Shown: positions 25,121-37,870 of the stretch, piece by piece
How the letters are laid out: each line of letters begins with the position of its first letter
Position numbering within the stretch: position 1 is the first letter of the stretch
Source of the DNA: Chrysoperla carnea
Lineage: Eukaryota > Arthropoda > Insecta > Neuroptera > Chrysopidae
DNA length: 64,000 nucleotides
Reading direction: 5' to 3'
NCBI RefSeq assembly: GCF_905475395.1
Contig: NC_058338.1
Span: forward strand, 559,001 to 623,000
Made by a program: the position numbers and the translations under genes
Notes under the pieces: model-generated
The model's input: the letters and a program-made list of their open reading frames with translations, nothing else
Databases searched by the model: none
What the model was told of the DNA's origin: nothing

Positions 25121-27310
25121 TTAAGTGTGATATTTTTTATTTAATGGTTGACGATTTGGACGATTTGGACTTTTCTTCATTCGCATTTCGTTATGTAGTT
25201 CCCAACATTTATCTTTTATCCAAGATTTAATTTCATGGTCTGCTACTCTTACAAAATAATCTGCGGATTTACATCCCTTAGCAATGGTTGTTCCAATCGC
25301 ATATACTTTGTTGTTTACTATAAACGGTGTTCCAGAATCACCATCACATATTCCTCCCTGAAATGTATCATTCAAATCCTTGACACAAAACGAATGTTCG
25401 TTCACAAACTTGCCTGTTTCTTCATCACATTGATCAACTGGCACACTTTTCATTTGAATTTGTTGTAACGTGTTTGAGAGAGAGTTAGCGTTCGCTGTCT
25501 GAAATACAAACATCAAGATATACCTACTGAGTGATTCATTTAAATTGAGGCAACTAACTTGAATGGTCACAACTAAGATTTTGGACTTCATGTTTAAAAT
25601 CTTATCAGGGAATGTACCTGGATGCCCTGGTAATAGATGTCAGAAAGAGACATATTTTGCAGTCAATGCTTCAGTTTTTCCTGAAAACACGGATTAAAAC
25701 GACTGCATACTAATTTTCATGAATAAACAAATAAACTTACCTTCCAACCCCAACCAACAACTGTTCCAACTTTATTCGCTTGTTCAAAATCGTCTTCAGT
25801 TGCAAACTTTAAAGGTTGTATGGTTTTGGATCTGCATAGCGGTCTGTTCAGCTAAAACAAAAACAAAAAATTGTTATAAAAATGGCTCATTTTCTTTGAC
25901 TTTCATTGTCCAACACTTCAGTGTTGATTGCTCGATTATCTTCATAAAAGAATACACACAAGAGATAAAGACGCTTGGCAAGAATCCAAAAGACCCAGGT
26001 TCGAATTAAGTATCTTTAACATGTGCTTACCTTCAATAACGCTATGTTATATTGCATGTAGTCCTGATCATAGCTATATTTATCATGAAGAATTCCTCTT
26101 GCAAAGTAAATTTTTTTTGCTCTGGGATCATCACGGTTTGTCACTCCAGCTTTAATGTATGCATTCGTAAATTGTAAAGTTCTCTCCTCCGCGAAATCAT
26201 TATCATCACCATGTTCAAGACATATTGCAGTTGTCAGGATAACAGTTGACGTCAATATGACACCAGTACAACCATATCTGGAGCTTTCAATCCCTTGACC
26301 GTCAGGATTAATTTGAGTTAGAAATACCTAATATTTTCAAAGAAATAAGTTATTACATTTTATGGAGCTGTGCTAATACGAAAGAATGGTCATGAGGGAA
26401 GGTTAAACCATTCTTTTTCCGTTTACTTTTTTACCTAAAATTCGGAGTGCTAAAGTATTCTACCGAGGATAAAAATTAAAGAAAGTTAAATGTTATTTGA
26501 ACGAATGATTGAAGGTTAACAATTTTATTGGTAAAAGGAGTATCTTGTCAAAGGAGTTAATGATTCCCGCCGTTAATGAAAACCGGGGAATTGGCGGGAG
26601 TGCTGACGTGCTAACTGTGCATGCTAATACTTACCACGTATGGAAATTCTTCGATGGAAGCATCTGTTCCCTTAATAATATAAGGTTTATTGCCAACGGC
26701 ATATCCACGATTTTCTTTATAATCACTGTCATTTTCGTCACCATAATTCCCTTTGCCAAATAAGTACAAATTATTATTTAAAATTAAAGTTAATTAATTC
26801 GTTAATTTTACTAGGAATACCGAATCAGACGGGTCAAAATGATTCATTACGTCAGTTAGGTCTTTTTTCCCAACTCATTAGATGTTTCTTGCATTTTTCG
26901 ATTTTGGAACAAATCAAATACTTATATAAGATGTAAATATTTACCATATCCTAAGATGGCCAGATTAGAATTTGACAAATTGAAACTTCCAAAAGGCTCT
27001 TCAGATAAGAGTTTCAATTGTTTTATCGGAGCGTTGTCATGAAAAAGGCTGTACACAATGAAAAGCATAATAGTTTTTGCACTTTCGGTACGCTTTCAAA
27101 GTTCTTAGGAAGTAAGATAACTTTTTTAATCATTCCAATCCCTGATAAAAACTGGTGATCCGTGATAAAAAAACTTTCATATTTCATTTCGTGGTCACTA
27201 AGTCTTAATTTTTTAATAAACAGCAACTTACTTATTTTACCGCTAACGTTTTGAGACGCTAAGATTGTGAATACAATTAATGAAAAGTAAAATTTTCCAT
27301 GCGCAAACAT
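25121..27310 (-). CDS. Secreted serine protease homologue (S1 fold, triad His and Asp replaced)
   Basis: A chymotrypsin-fold protein in five exons: 27,232-27,310 (signal peptide ending near ASQNVSG); one ending at 26,945 whose start (about 27,030-27,090) I could not settle; 26,635-26,750; 26,031-26,327; 25,741-25,851; 25,121-25,498. YIIKGTDASIEEFPYV is the activation-site region. The His-57 motif reads TAIC, so Ile replaces His. The Asp-102 motif reads NIALLK, so Asn replaces Asp. Ser-195 is kept in GDSGTP, and the S1-pocket position 189 is Gly. With two of three triad residues gone, hydrolysis is unlikely; such homologues usually act as cofactors or binding proteins (known for insect SPHs; its role here is inference). 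The tail beyond the domain (CWELHNEMRMKK onward) is basic. Apart from the exon 2 start, splice sites and phases fit well, with a rather weak acceptor at 26,751. Confidence 0.85.
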
Positions 27311-30300
27311 TTTTCACTTGAATTACAAATATTACGACTTTAGCACACAGAAAATTCACAAAAAGATCAACTGAAGGTTTTCCTGAATTGCTTTCCCTTT
27401 TTTAAATAATTTCAGCTAATTAATGTTATTTCTCAAAATGTTTTTTATTTTCTAACAAATAAACAAAATATTTTGCAACAAATTTGAATTCTTGCGATAA
27501 AAATTGAGTACGTTGTTGAGTTTCTAATTGGACCAAATATTTAATTGATTGATTGATTTAGGGCTACGCACCAAAAAAGGTTGCAATTGTCTTCTTTTTA
27601 AGGTTGCAATTGTCCAGCGAACACGATATTCATTGATTATCAAGTGGTACGAAGTTCACCGGGGCAGCTAGTTTTAAATTTAAAAATAAGTGTTTAAATT
27701 GAAGTGTCCATTTGATTAAATTTTTAAATCTTCATTAAGTAGCGTTTGTCCTCACTGAAAAGACCATTTTTGAACTTAAGCCCTTTATTCCGAGTGCGTC
27801 AATTATTTTAAAAAACCACTGAGAAAACCAACACTTTCTTTTCTTTTATAAATTCTTTCTTCTATTTCTATTTTTTCGTAAATTTTCAAACATTTAAGTG
27901 CATTAAAATAAAAAGTAAAATCTTAAATCCTGTTTTATTCAATTTGATATCAAATTTTTTCCTGCACATAAAATGTTAAATACACTTAATAGCTGGATAT
28001 CGCTTCGTCTACAGATCACATTAGATTCGTATCCAGAAAATATTGTCATCATATGGCTGTTCCATGCATTTTTATTTTGATACAGTGCGTTTCGTAAATA
28101 TTGAAAGTTGCTCGAACAATAGTTTATTTATTAATCATTTTTTTTTAATTTTAACGTTTTGTTTTTCGTTTTTCATTACGAGTTACTTTTTACCGATGCT
28201 GATAATCAAGGTCAAATACGAGATCTTTGTAAGACGTCCTCCTTCAAATTGAAACAATTTTTATCCGGATCAATTTTTCTTTATAAAATTTATTGCAATA
28301 AATTTACTTCATTTAAAAAATTAATTTTGGAGTAAGCACATAATTTTTATTTGTTAAAATTGCCAAGCGTTTTTCTCAATTCTTTATTAATAGTAATTTC
28401 ACCTTCAGTTTTTCACAAACTCGTATTATGTCTATACGTTTAAATCAATTCACACAACTTGAAATTTATGGAAATTTGATTTTGATATTGCCATCATTTT
28501 TTTGCTGTGGTTCTTTCATATCAAAAAAAAAAAAAAAATAAAATTTGAATTTATATCTAAATACGAATTTCATTTAGCTCTCACAGACCAAGGTGGGAGC
28601 ACAGTGGTGAAGGAGGAACAACGAACAACTGGTATTTAAAGTCTAGGGCCAAGCGTTAGCATTTGACAGTCATTTTATACTGAGTAAACATTTGAATAAA
28701 ACAAAATTTAACCCTAAATTGTTTTTGCCTTCTGTAAGTGAGAAAAATAACTCCTATACTTCGGTAAAATTGCACGGTACCTTCAACTTATACCGGTTCG
28801 AATATAAATTAGTTTGTCCGACAACTAAAAGAACGAGTTATTCTTTTCCATGGCGTCATTAAAATTGCAATTTTAAAGGAATGGACGACGGAGACTCAAT
28901 ACTTTTTAGCTTCCCGTGTATTCGAAATTTTTCCAACCCCCCTCGAAAGAAATAATTATCTACTATGAAAGTATCCGTAGGAAAAAATGTTTATTCGGCC
29001 AGATATGCAGTTTTTCTAGACTGTCTGTTCAAATTGTCAAATTCTTCTGTTTGGTTCCAGACGCTCCAGTTAGTACGATACATTTATTTTTTTTTTGTCT
29101 ACTTGAACAAGGGTAGATTCCTTTGACTGCCCTCAAGCCTAATATTTATTGTCACATTCGTTTACATATTAAAAATAATATATTCCTTATGTTTGGTGAT
29201 ATCTATGGAAATAAGGACTATAAGGGACAAGATAAGGATTTTTTTTTTTGTCTGCTTACAAATAACTTTCAATTTTTTTTTTATACAAATCATAATTTTT
29301 TTTTTTTTAGATTTTTTTGAGTTAAATTTTTTTTTTTTACTTGTAATGTCAAAGGTCATGTGGGTCTTAATAGACATATTGTATTTGTGATTATTGGTCC
29401 ATAAATATATTGACAGAATATTACAAATGAATGATTTTTGTTAGTTTAACGGAAACGGTTAAAAAAAATCAGAGATAATTTCTTTATCATTTCATTTTTC
29501 AATTTCAACTTTTTAGCCTCAAAAACATAACGGTTTAAGCTTTCGAATGAGTTCAGATTTATTTCTGTTTAAGTTAAGGTAACGTTTATTTCTGAAAAGC
29601 ATTCATTTTGCTATGTCGGAGAATAATTCAATGATGAAAATGTTTGAAAGTTGAAGCTATCGAATGAGATATATTTCATTCAGATCTAATCATTTTTCGC
29701 CGAAATATACCTCTTTAAAATTTCGAAAAAAGTGCGTTACTTTTTTTGCGAGGCTTTATATTTAATATTCACAATGGTCAGTGATTTCTTCTGACCCCAA
29801 ATCAGAATTCATATCACATACGAAAACAAAACTTGAAGAGGGTAAAGTTTACAACCCAAGCTAAAATAATTTTTTGTTGTTGGTTGAATATCTAATTCTT
29901 GCATTGTACCATCTGATCTGAATTTATTTAAATGTTTCTCACCTTTTTTTTTGTCTACTAAGGCAGTACTATCACGTCTCTTATTGCGGGATACTAAATT
30001 GTGGCTTAAAGTGGTTCGGCTGTCACGTGATTAGTCAACTAGTCAACGTAAATGTACGAAAATATTTAGTTCAGATAGTAAGCAAGAAGATTTTTTTCCC
30101 AATTTTAAAGATTTGTGCACCTAGTGGATTGGAAATTTTTATCCTATTTTGTCAAGGAGTTTTTAAAATTTTTGTAAAGTTTACTTTTTTGAATATCGCC
30201 CTCCAATGATCATATTCGTTAACTTTTATTTTGTTGTTTTGTGTTTATAACTAAAGTACCGTGATAGTACTCCCTTAAAATAAATGAAATAGCAATAAAT

Positions 30301-30570
30301 ATGTCCAAATGTTTACGAAAATAATCTTTTTAAAAAAAAATCTGTCACTAATATAGTCTAATTTTTTTTAATGTCTTCAATGATTTAAACCAATTTTTGT
30401 TATTTAATTTTTTTTTTTTTTTTTTTTGGGTAAAATGAACGCATTGACGTGTTAACAACGAATTTAAGCTACTTAAAGGTACTTTTAAAAATAAACGTTA
30501 AGGTCAATCTAATTTTATTTAAAGGGCGTGAATACTAATTTTAAAATTAGAATACGTACAAATTTTTTAC
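27311..30570. other. Gene-free stretch, low complexity
   Basis: Upstream side of the serine protease homologue. Long T runs around 29,238-29,340 and 30,405-30,427 and an A run at 28,526-28,541. No gene, no recognisable repeat except the low complexity. Confidence 0.45.
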
Positions 30571-30599
30571 CGTTTTTTTTTGGGAGAAAAAATAGACTT

Positions 30600-30977
30600 T
30601 ATTTATAAATATTATTTTTTGTTCAGAATTAAAAAAATCTTTGACTGTCGTTTTATTAAGACTGTTGGACCACAAATGGAAGATGATGCAGATAAGTGTT
30701 GGATTTTGAAAATGATGTATAAAATGAATGCCCATAAATTTTTTACCCCGATGACTCCGAAGGTTATGTGTTTGATCGGTATGCATGTCTGTGTATGTTG
30801 TTGGTTCATCTTTTCCCTCATAGCTTCTAAACTTCTTATCATAATTTGACAAATGAGATATCGTTGACGGCTTCTTGATCGTCCTCTGGTTATAGACTAT
30901 GTGACGTCACATTAAATTGAATATGATGACGATGAATACAAAACTTGGGACTAAACTTAGTATATCTTGATATATAT

Positions 30978-30980
<3 letters not shown>
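30600..30980. repeat. Dispersed repeat, possibly an end of family P
   Basis: GATGACTCCGAAGGTTATGT, GCATGTCTGTGTATGTTG and TCATAGCTTCTAAACTTCTT, then ACTTGGGACTAAACTTAGTA, which is the reverse of the family P start. Open frames on both strands across it are a sign of repeat sequence rather than genes. Confidence 0.5.

Positions 30981-31008
<28 letters not shown>
30980..31008. repeat. (AT)n microsatellite
   Basis: Uninterrupted AT run of about 14 units. Confidence 0.9.
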
Positions 31009-31011
<3 letters not shown>

Positions 31012-31839
31012 ATAAAAACGCATGAATTATAAATGATTTGTGATTTTCGATGACAGAACATCAGGTTGTAACCCTCGCTCCCACCCCGCAGTGCAGTGGT
31101 ATATATAAATATCGTGTTCTTAAATTACAAAACACTCAATATATAAGGTTGGTAATAATATAATATAGATATTTATACGTATCTATAGATATATTTATTG
31201 AGTAGGTAAATTTGAGATGGAATAAAATATCTGATAAATTGAACGGGGGTGTTCTAAATGATTATATCAATGAGCTAAAAACATACCCATTTTCTGGTTT
31301 AATACTAAAGACATATATATCTATAACAGGGTGTGCCATAACAACCGAATCAGAAAAACAAGGTAATAATCTTTATTCAGTTAAAACAAGTTTACATTGA
31401 ATTAAGAACGTCACAAAAAAAAAACAAGCTTGAAAAATATCGATGTGACAAGAAACGTTTCAACACTCGATTAATATTTTATGGGAAAACTCATGAAAAA
31501 AGTCATAAACGGAACAAAATATGTTAAATATGTTAATTCTAGTGATAGAAGATCTTCACAGAAAGTGTAACTTATTTTGAAAAATAAATATCCATTACGT
31601 GTTCCAATATACAATTCGTACAATTTAGTATATACTCGTTCTGCTACATCTTGTACATAAATATTTGTGATGTCTTTTTACCGTATTAACAAGTACATTT
31701 ACAGGATGTTTCAAACTTATATCGTCAAACCTGTGAAGGTTGAAGCGGTTCTCAGCTCACGCTTCGTTTTCGAGATGGAGAAATTTAAATATTTATGAAA
31801 AAAAAAAAATTTTTTAGAAAGCCAAGATATTTTTTACCC
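31009..31839. other. Gene-free stretch
   Basis: Nothing recognisable except the phrase ACAGGGTGTGCC at about 31,327, a form of the TIR-like motif seen at 20,604 and 21,059. Confidence 0.4.
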
Positions 31840-31985
31840 TATAAATATATCAGGGTATACAAAGTTTAGCCCCAAGTTTGTATCTAGAACTTACAAATAT
31901 TAATGCTTCAAGCAAGATTTTGTAATAGGTGTTCATAAAATCATCTAATTAGTCCATTTGTTACTCTTTTTCGACCTCTAACCGC
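31840..31985 (+). repeat. Dispersed family P, truncated copy
   Basis: GGTATACAAAGTTTAGCCCC, then TAATAGGTGTTCATAAAATC and AATTAGTCCATTTG in the same order as 13,700-13,800. Confidence 0.6.
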
Positions 31986-32222
31986 GGATTTGAAGTATCG
32001 TCGGTATATTTATGAATCACCCTCTACAATCACATGTCCTCTCTCTGTATACGTACACTGTACCGCTGCTGTACGTATACGCATCAGGATAGATACAATT
32101 CCCAAGGGATGGTATCAGTATCTATATATATATAAACCATAGTGGAGTGATTGCTGGAATTAAGTGACCTTATATAACCTACCCTTAATTACTTATGGTT
32201 TGCAATCAGAGAACACTGAGTT

Positions 32223-32237
32223 TGTGTGTGTGTGGGA

Positions 32238-32268
<31 letters not shown>

Positions 32269-32272
32269 TGTT
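32223..32272. repeat. (GT)n microsatellite
   Basis: GT/TG run of about 50 bases with three interruptions. Confidence 0.9.
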
Positions 32273-32639
32273 CCCACCCTATTATTTCATTCAAATAGTT
32301 GGTAACTGAGCTACCAAGCTCCAAACTACAAGCTACAAGCTTTTCACATGTACGTTGTAGTTATAAATTGTTGACTATACCTTCAATATATTATTTTACA
32401 GGATGTCAATCTGTAAAATGAGTATCTATGATTATGAAGTTCATATTCAAAATTAGTACAATGAAACTAAATATCCTAAAAGGAAAAAATTAACGCATCT
32501 TTGAAATTTTCTTCCACACTTGTTTATTAGCATGTAAACACTTCGTTAAAAAAAGGTCGACCGCTCTAACCCCCTTATTTGGGGGGTTATTGGTTGGGTT
32601 GTAATCAGTTTTTTTTTAAATTACAACAACAAAAAATAT

Positions 32640-32720
32640 ACATCAACTAGCTGACTCGTCAGACGTTGTTCTGTCTTCACTATGAATATTGAATTCGATA
32701 TCGATACCCCTAGATGACTC
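32640..32720. repeat. Possible dispersed repeat start
   Basis: CTAGCTGACTCGTCAGACGT then TGTTCTGTCTTCACTATGAA; the phrase is familiar from insect interspersed repeats but no second copy is in the window. Confidence 0.3.
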
Positions 32721-33119
32721 GTGGAACCTCGTTTCACCTACAATTCATTTAATAAGTAACTATTGATAAGCGATTATTAATTTTAACTAATCTGCAGATC
32801 CAATTCATTAATAGCTATACTATGCTCAGTCCATCCGTTAAGGCAACCCGTAAGCCCGTCTTCTGCTTAGCTCGCCCGCTAAACTCAAACTTTATTACTA
32901 TCTCTTGAATAATTATAAATAATACCTCAATCCTATTCAAATACCTTCCTATTCATAATTCTAGATAAATATGGTGGGAGCGCAAATAAATACATATAAC
33001 ATAGTAACATCTAATATAATGCATTATTTATATGCGTTTCCACCATTAATATGACGCTGTATTTGAAAAAAAGATTTTCCCGCTTTTCTGTTGAAATTTT
33101 TCTTGAATTCTTTTATTTT

Positions 33120-33246
33120 CTTTGCTATAAACCTCACGGAGCCCGAGATCTTTCCAACGAATGCAAAACCGTGGAAATCGGTTTGTGCGTTCTGGAGTTA
33201 TAGCGTCAGGAAGGAAAACCCGACTTATTTTTATATAGTATATAAC
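33120..33246 (+). repeat. LINE-tail-like repeat
   Basis: CCTCACGGAGCCCGAGATCT, then CGTGGAAATCGGTTTGTGCG, GAGTTATAGCGTCAGG and an A/T tail. Similar in layout to the tails at 226 and 44,610 but a different family. The open frame over it is not a gene. Confidence 0.5.
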
Positions 33247-34244
33247 AAAAATTCAATGAAAAGTTCTTCCTGAAGTATTTGTGCACATTTTCGTTTATTT
33301 TCAACTTTCCAGCTTTGACCGAGACATGCCAAATTTAAAATGGATTTTTTTGCTCTTTCAATCAAATGAAAAAGTATCTTGTCAACCGTTAGAGATAGAA
33401 CAAAAGTTTAAATGTAAAACTTATTCCTAAATTGACATACGGTATATACATGAAGGGTTACAACTATATTCATTCATATAATGTATTATAACAAAAGCAA
33501 CAAGCAATTTTCATTTACGAGTTTTCCAGTTTATTATCTATCACGTTGAAAAGCGTTTTATATCGAAAACTAACTAGAAATCTACCTAGATATCGAATAA
33601 AACCATCCAGATCTAACTTAAACAACCGAAATAGTAATTATTATTATTATTACTGAACATATTCAATTTAATTCAAATATCAATTTAATTTAGGTTTAAG
33701 TACTATTTTTATTTCTAATTATTAATTAATCCGTCAGCGTTCAATCGTTCTAGTCATTCCGTCATCGTTAATCGTACGTTAAATGTTCTTGTAACTTTGT
33801 AAATCATAACCTCTACATAATTTTATATAATATAATAATTTAATTACATTATTATTGAATTATATTTCACCATATATATTTTGCAAGTTTTTTGTTTAAT
33901 TTACTGAGTACGACTTATGTCTTTTTAGCTAGAATTTTTTGTCAGAACAGACTACAGTACCGAAGTTTCCAGAAGTATTTTGTGCCACCCTATTTTCCAT
34001 TTAGCCGTTTCAATTCGTATCCGTTGTGACGTCACGTACCCACAGACAGATATATTTTTTTTAAAGTGTCCTAAAACTTAATATAATGTCAATGTTTGAA
34101 TGTGAACTGTCACGCCTAATATAAGATTATTAACATTACAGTTCATTGATTTTATTGTAAATTCATGCATTGCACCCCAAACAAATTTATTTTAATGCAA
34201 AAAGGAACTAAAATATTGTTCAATATATTTTATTTTTATACAAT

Positions 34245-34540
34245 TACTAGCTATTACTCGTCACGATTCAAGACTGGCAAACATTAGACGAACACTCTCT
34301 GGATGATTTGGGCACGCAGGCCTCATATAAGTAAAGCAAAAGTTATTAATTCCTCCCATCCAATTTTTCGCCTTCTGAGATTGATTTCTAGAAAAAAAGA
34401 AGTTTATCTTACATCCTTAATATTGAAAGTATCTTCAGGTTAAACACGATTCAGTAGTTTAACCGTGCAAGTGAAAGAGACAAGATGAGCAAACAAACAA
34501 ACTTACTTTCGCATTTGTAATATTATTACGAATACAATGA
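34245..34540 (+). repeat. Dispersed repeat, TACTAGCTATTACTCG to ATTATTACGAATA
   Basis: Starts TACTAGCTATTACTCGTCAC and ends with AAACTTACTTTCGCATTTGT and ATATTATTA, the start and end usual in a common insect interspersed repeat (recalled). One copy here. Confidence 0.4.
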
Positions 34541-35185
34541 TATACAATATTTGAAATGTTTAAAATAAGGGCAATTTTATTTTGATAAGAATTCTTAGAA
34601 AATACTTTTTCCTGCCCTTTGAGAAATAAGCTTTTGGGTCGATTTGGAGTTGTTTTTACCGATTTGCCATTTTATTGGCTTTGCCATTTTTTTAGTAAAT
34701 TAATTCTATACAAGAACTGACATAGATAAACGATTTTGGATACATGTGGGAAAGTTTGAAGATAAGAGTCAGGTTTTCAAGTATTTTAGAAATATTATCC
34801 GAATCGTAAATCCAAGCAATTCCGATTTATCCGAAGCGAAAACTTGTTAGACTCAACTTAAGCAACAGCTTCTAAAATTTTCAGTTTTTGATGAATCACA
34901 GTCACGCCTGTTCAGAAAATCTTGAAGAAATTCCCACACATTTTTCTTCAACGTAACTATATAGGTACCAAAAATTAACCAAATTTATTCAAAAACAAAA
35001 AAAAAGGTGAAATAATAATTGAAAAAAAGAAGGTTTTTGAGAAAGGTTAAGAACAAAAGCAAATAAATAGTTGTTGCATAAATAAATCAAATTTAAAATT
35101 CTTAAAGTCCATTTATTTTGTCCCTTTCTTTTAATAAATTCAGTTTTGACCGTTGGTCAAAATATCTTTATAAGTACAACAAAAA

Positions 35186-35693
35186 TTAAGGATGTTCCAG
35201 CATGGTATTTGCAGTTTCTATGTTAAAGCAATGGTACAATTTTTTTTTCGACAGAATTTAACGAAAAATTAAATTTAAGAATTTAATAATGCTTACTATT
35301 AATTCCCAAAGTTTCAGAAATTTTGACCGTTTAAAATGGGAAATAATTATCCCAACGTCCCAATTTCGATCAATTTACGTCAAAATTAATATCTCGAAAG
35401 TGAAAATTAATTTCTAAATTTTTTTTTTAGAATTTTATTGTATAAACATTTTTTTCTACTTTTTCTTCAATATATAATAATATCATAAAAAATAGTTGGA
35501 GAGACCGGACATTTTACATGCTTTAAATGGGACATGACCCTCAAAATCGCGAACTTTGTCTTTAAATATCTCGCGATCTAAACGGTCAAAAATTATGAAA
35601 TTTTAGGAATTCATAAATAAAGCTATTATAAACCCGAGAAAAAAAATTCGGCCAAATCTGTCGAAAAGTGATTTCATGCTGGTACTACCTTAA
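35186..35693. mobile_element. TTAA-flanked TIR element with long arms
   Basis: Left end TTAAGGATGTTCCAGCATG; right end reads, in reverse complement, TTAAGGTAGTACCAGCATG. The inverted similarity continues inward for about 150 bases (TTCGACAGAATTT, AATAATGCTTACTATTAATTCC, TTTTGACCGTTTA). Same terminal design as 16,883-17,529. No open frame. Confidence 0.65.
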
Positions 35694-36064
35694 ATATTTA
35701 TGCAAATTTTTATGAACAGGATAATTTTGTAAGTTTATTCTTTTTGCTTATCGGTACGATTATTTTAAAAATTCTTTTGTAAAATGACCTATATATAGAT
35801 CCATATGGTTTGACTGACCCATTTTTGAAATACTTACTTAAAATAAATAATTAAATTAATTTTTACTTTGCATTAATTCTCACGCAAAAAAATTGAAAAG
35901 GATTTTAAAATGAATGTGGAATTATTATTAATATTTATGAAGAAATTGTTTAAATAAAATTTATTTAGGACAAGATTCTATCTACTTAAGGCTCCACTGT
36001 TCTAAGGGATTGGGCTGAATAACGAATTTCTGGTCAAGAAGTCAAATACTTTTTTTATTGTTTA

Positions 36065-36492
36065 ACGAATTAAATATTAAAGCTACTTTAACTTTGTAGT
36101 TTATGAATTAATTGTAATATTAGTTTAAAAAAGACATACTTTTGATTTACTAGTCAACCCAATATGTACGTACATTACCTGCATTTGGCTTGATCAAGAT
36201 ATTTATTATAACATGTTATAAAATTTCCTTGTTTTTACTTTACAAATTATCTCTGTTATCTTTAACTTCTGATAACTAACAACTCATTTTTTTGAATAAA
36301 AAGCTACTTTGGATAAAAAATATAAATTGACAGATTGTAAATTATTTTCAAAATATTCTCAAAATTCATGGCAAAAAAGTTTTAGTTTCCTAGGTTACAC
36401 ATTGATTTTGGGGTCGCTTTAAATTGTTGCACATTTCTTGGTTTTACCTCCCAGCCAGCAAACAAATTATAACGAGCGATAGTTCCAAAAAA
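36065..36492 (+). repeat. Dispersed family Q, copy 2
   Basis: Full-length match to 17,775-18,200 with an extra insertion near 36,250-36,285. Ends near GCGATAGTTCCAAAAA. Confidence 0.7.
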
Positions 36493-37234
36493 TTAGAAAA
36501 AGTTCACAACCTTTTCAAAGGTGAAACTCACTAAATTTGTTCGTTATTTTTCCAATAAATATCTCAGCAATAAATCAAACACCAAAAAGAATTATAATAA
36601 ATTGATTCTCTGACCGAATGGGTCCGCATAAAATCGAAAATTACATAAAAATCGAATTTTGAATAATAATTATATTTTTCAGCTATTTATGAATATGTAA
36701 AGGTATTTATTTATTTAAAGACCTTACAAATAAAATATTATTCCCCCTTTTATATTTTTATGTAAAATATTTCTACGATAAAGACCCTCTTTATAACAAC
36801 AAGAAGCTATGGTAGTAACTGGACAACGATCAACCAGGACAAGCAGACGTAAAAACTTTTAAAGAATGTAATAAAGTTTAGTGTGGTCACGGATTATTGA
36901 TTTTAAACGATATTTGATACTGCTATAGCAGCCTAAAAACTTATAATATTCCCATGCACATATATTATCTTATTAATATAATTACATAGCATGTCTAGGT
37001 ATGTCATTTAAATACTCAACCGTATACAAATCTTTATTTTTTGGAACCGTATCAAAATCGATCCAAAAACTTTTAATTTATTCGTACAAATTTATTTATT
37101 TTTGTGTGCATTTGAAAAATAATTTTATGACACTTTGAATTCTTTATTTTGTACTTTCAATAAGAAATAAAAATTTTATTTTGAAACGATTCAAGGGAAA
37201 AGTTGAGGCTAGTTGAAAAAATTTTTAGGATTTA

Positions 37235-37729
37235 TCATCATCACTACATATTATAAAACAAAGTCGCTTTTTCTGTCCCTATGTCCCTATGTCCCTATGT
37301 ACGCTTAAATCTTTGAAACTACGCAACGGATTTTGATGCGGATTTTTTTAATAGATAGAGTGATTCAAGAGGAAGGTTTTTATGTATAATACATCTATAT
37401 TATAGTAGAGTAAAGGATTGAAATAGGGGTTGAAAGGGATATGCTTCAAAAACTAAAAAAGTTGGGAATCGATTAAGCTCAAATATTGACACGATATACA
37501 ACCAGCTTCAATGATCTATTGTTTTTATCTACTTTTAACCTTCGGAGGTTAGAAAGGTGTAGCGAGAAAGTGGGAAGGAATTATCGAATATTTACAAATA
37601 TACCTAAGTGGGGTATCAAATAAAAGAGCATGACGTATACATTACAAAACTGTTATCCAACGAAAGGAAATGTGGAGAGAGGGGTGCAAGTAGGGATGTT
37701 GCCCAGCAAAGCGGGTAGTTCACAACTAG
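37235..37729 (+). mobile_element. Non-autonomous Helitron-like element
   Basis: The 5' end is TC preceded by A (37,235; 37,238 and 37,241 are equally possible). The 3' end is CTAG (37,726-37,729) followed by T, with the hairpin-capable CCCAGCAAAGCGGG 12 bases before it. These are the structural marks of Helitrons. Near the 5' end a 10-mer (TGTCCCTATG) is repeated three times, then ACTACGCAACGGATTTTGAT. No Rep/helicase frame, so non-autonomous. Confidence 0.6.
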
Positions 37730-37731
37730 TC

Positions 37732-37870
37732 AATACTATTTAACGATAGGTACAAGGTGTTTCAGGGTTTTCCTGGTAGAAATATTTGTTGCCAGTCCAT
37801 AGTCCATATTGTACTCATCGTTAAATAGTATTGATTCATATGCGAAAGTTCGAAATCCGTATACGTGCAG
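37732..37870 (+). mobile_element. MITE-like family M, short copy with perfect 16-bp inverted repeat
   Basis: AATACTATTTAACGAT (37,732-37,747) and its exact reverse complement (37,817-37,832) bound a 101-base unit that includes TTTTCCTGGTAGAAATA. The following ATTCATATGCGAAAGTTCGA is shared with 20,252 and 45,712. It begins two bases after the Helitron-like end. Confidence 0.65.

Noticed and set aside
25990-26005. GGTTCGAAT phrase resembling a tRNA T-loop
   Set aside because: Lies in an intron of the serine protease homologue and has no partner stems.
30547-30852. Overlapping open frames on both strands
   Set aside because: They lie over a dispersed repeat; frames open on both strands with no domain are composition effects.
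37270-37300. CRISPR-like or minisatellite reading of the TGTCCCTATG triplicate
   Set aside because: Three adjoining 10-base units without spacers, within a Helitron-like element of eukaryotic DNA.
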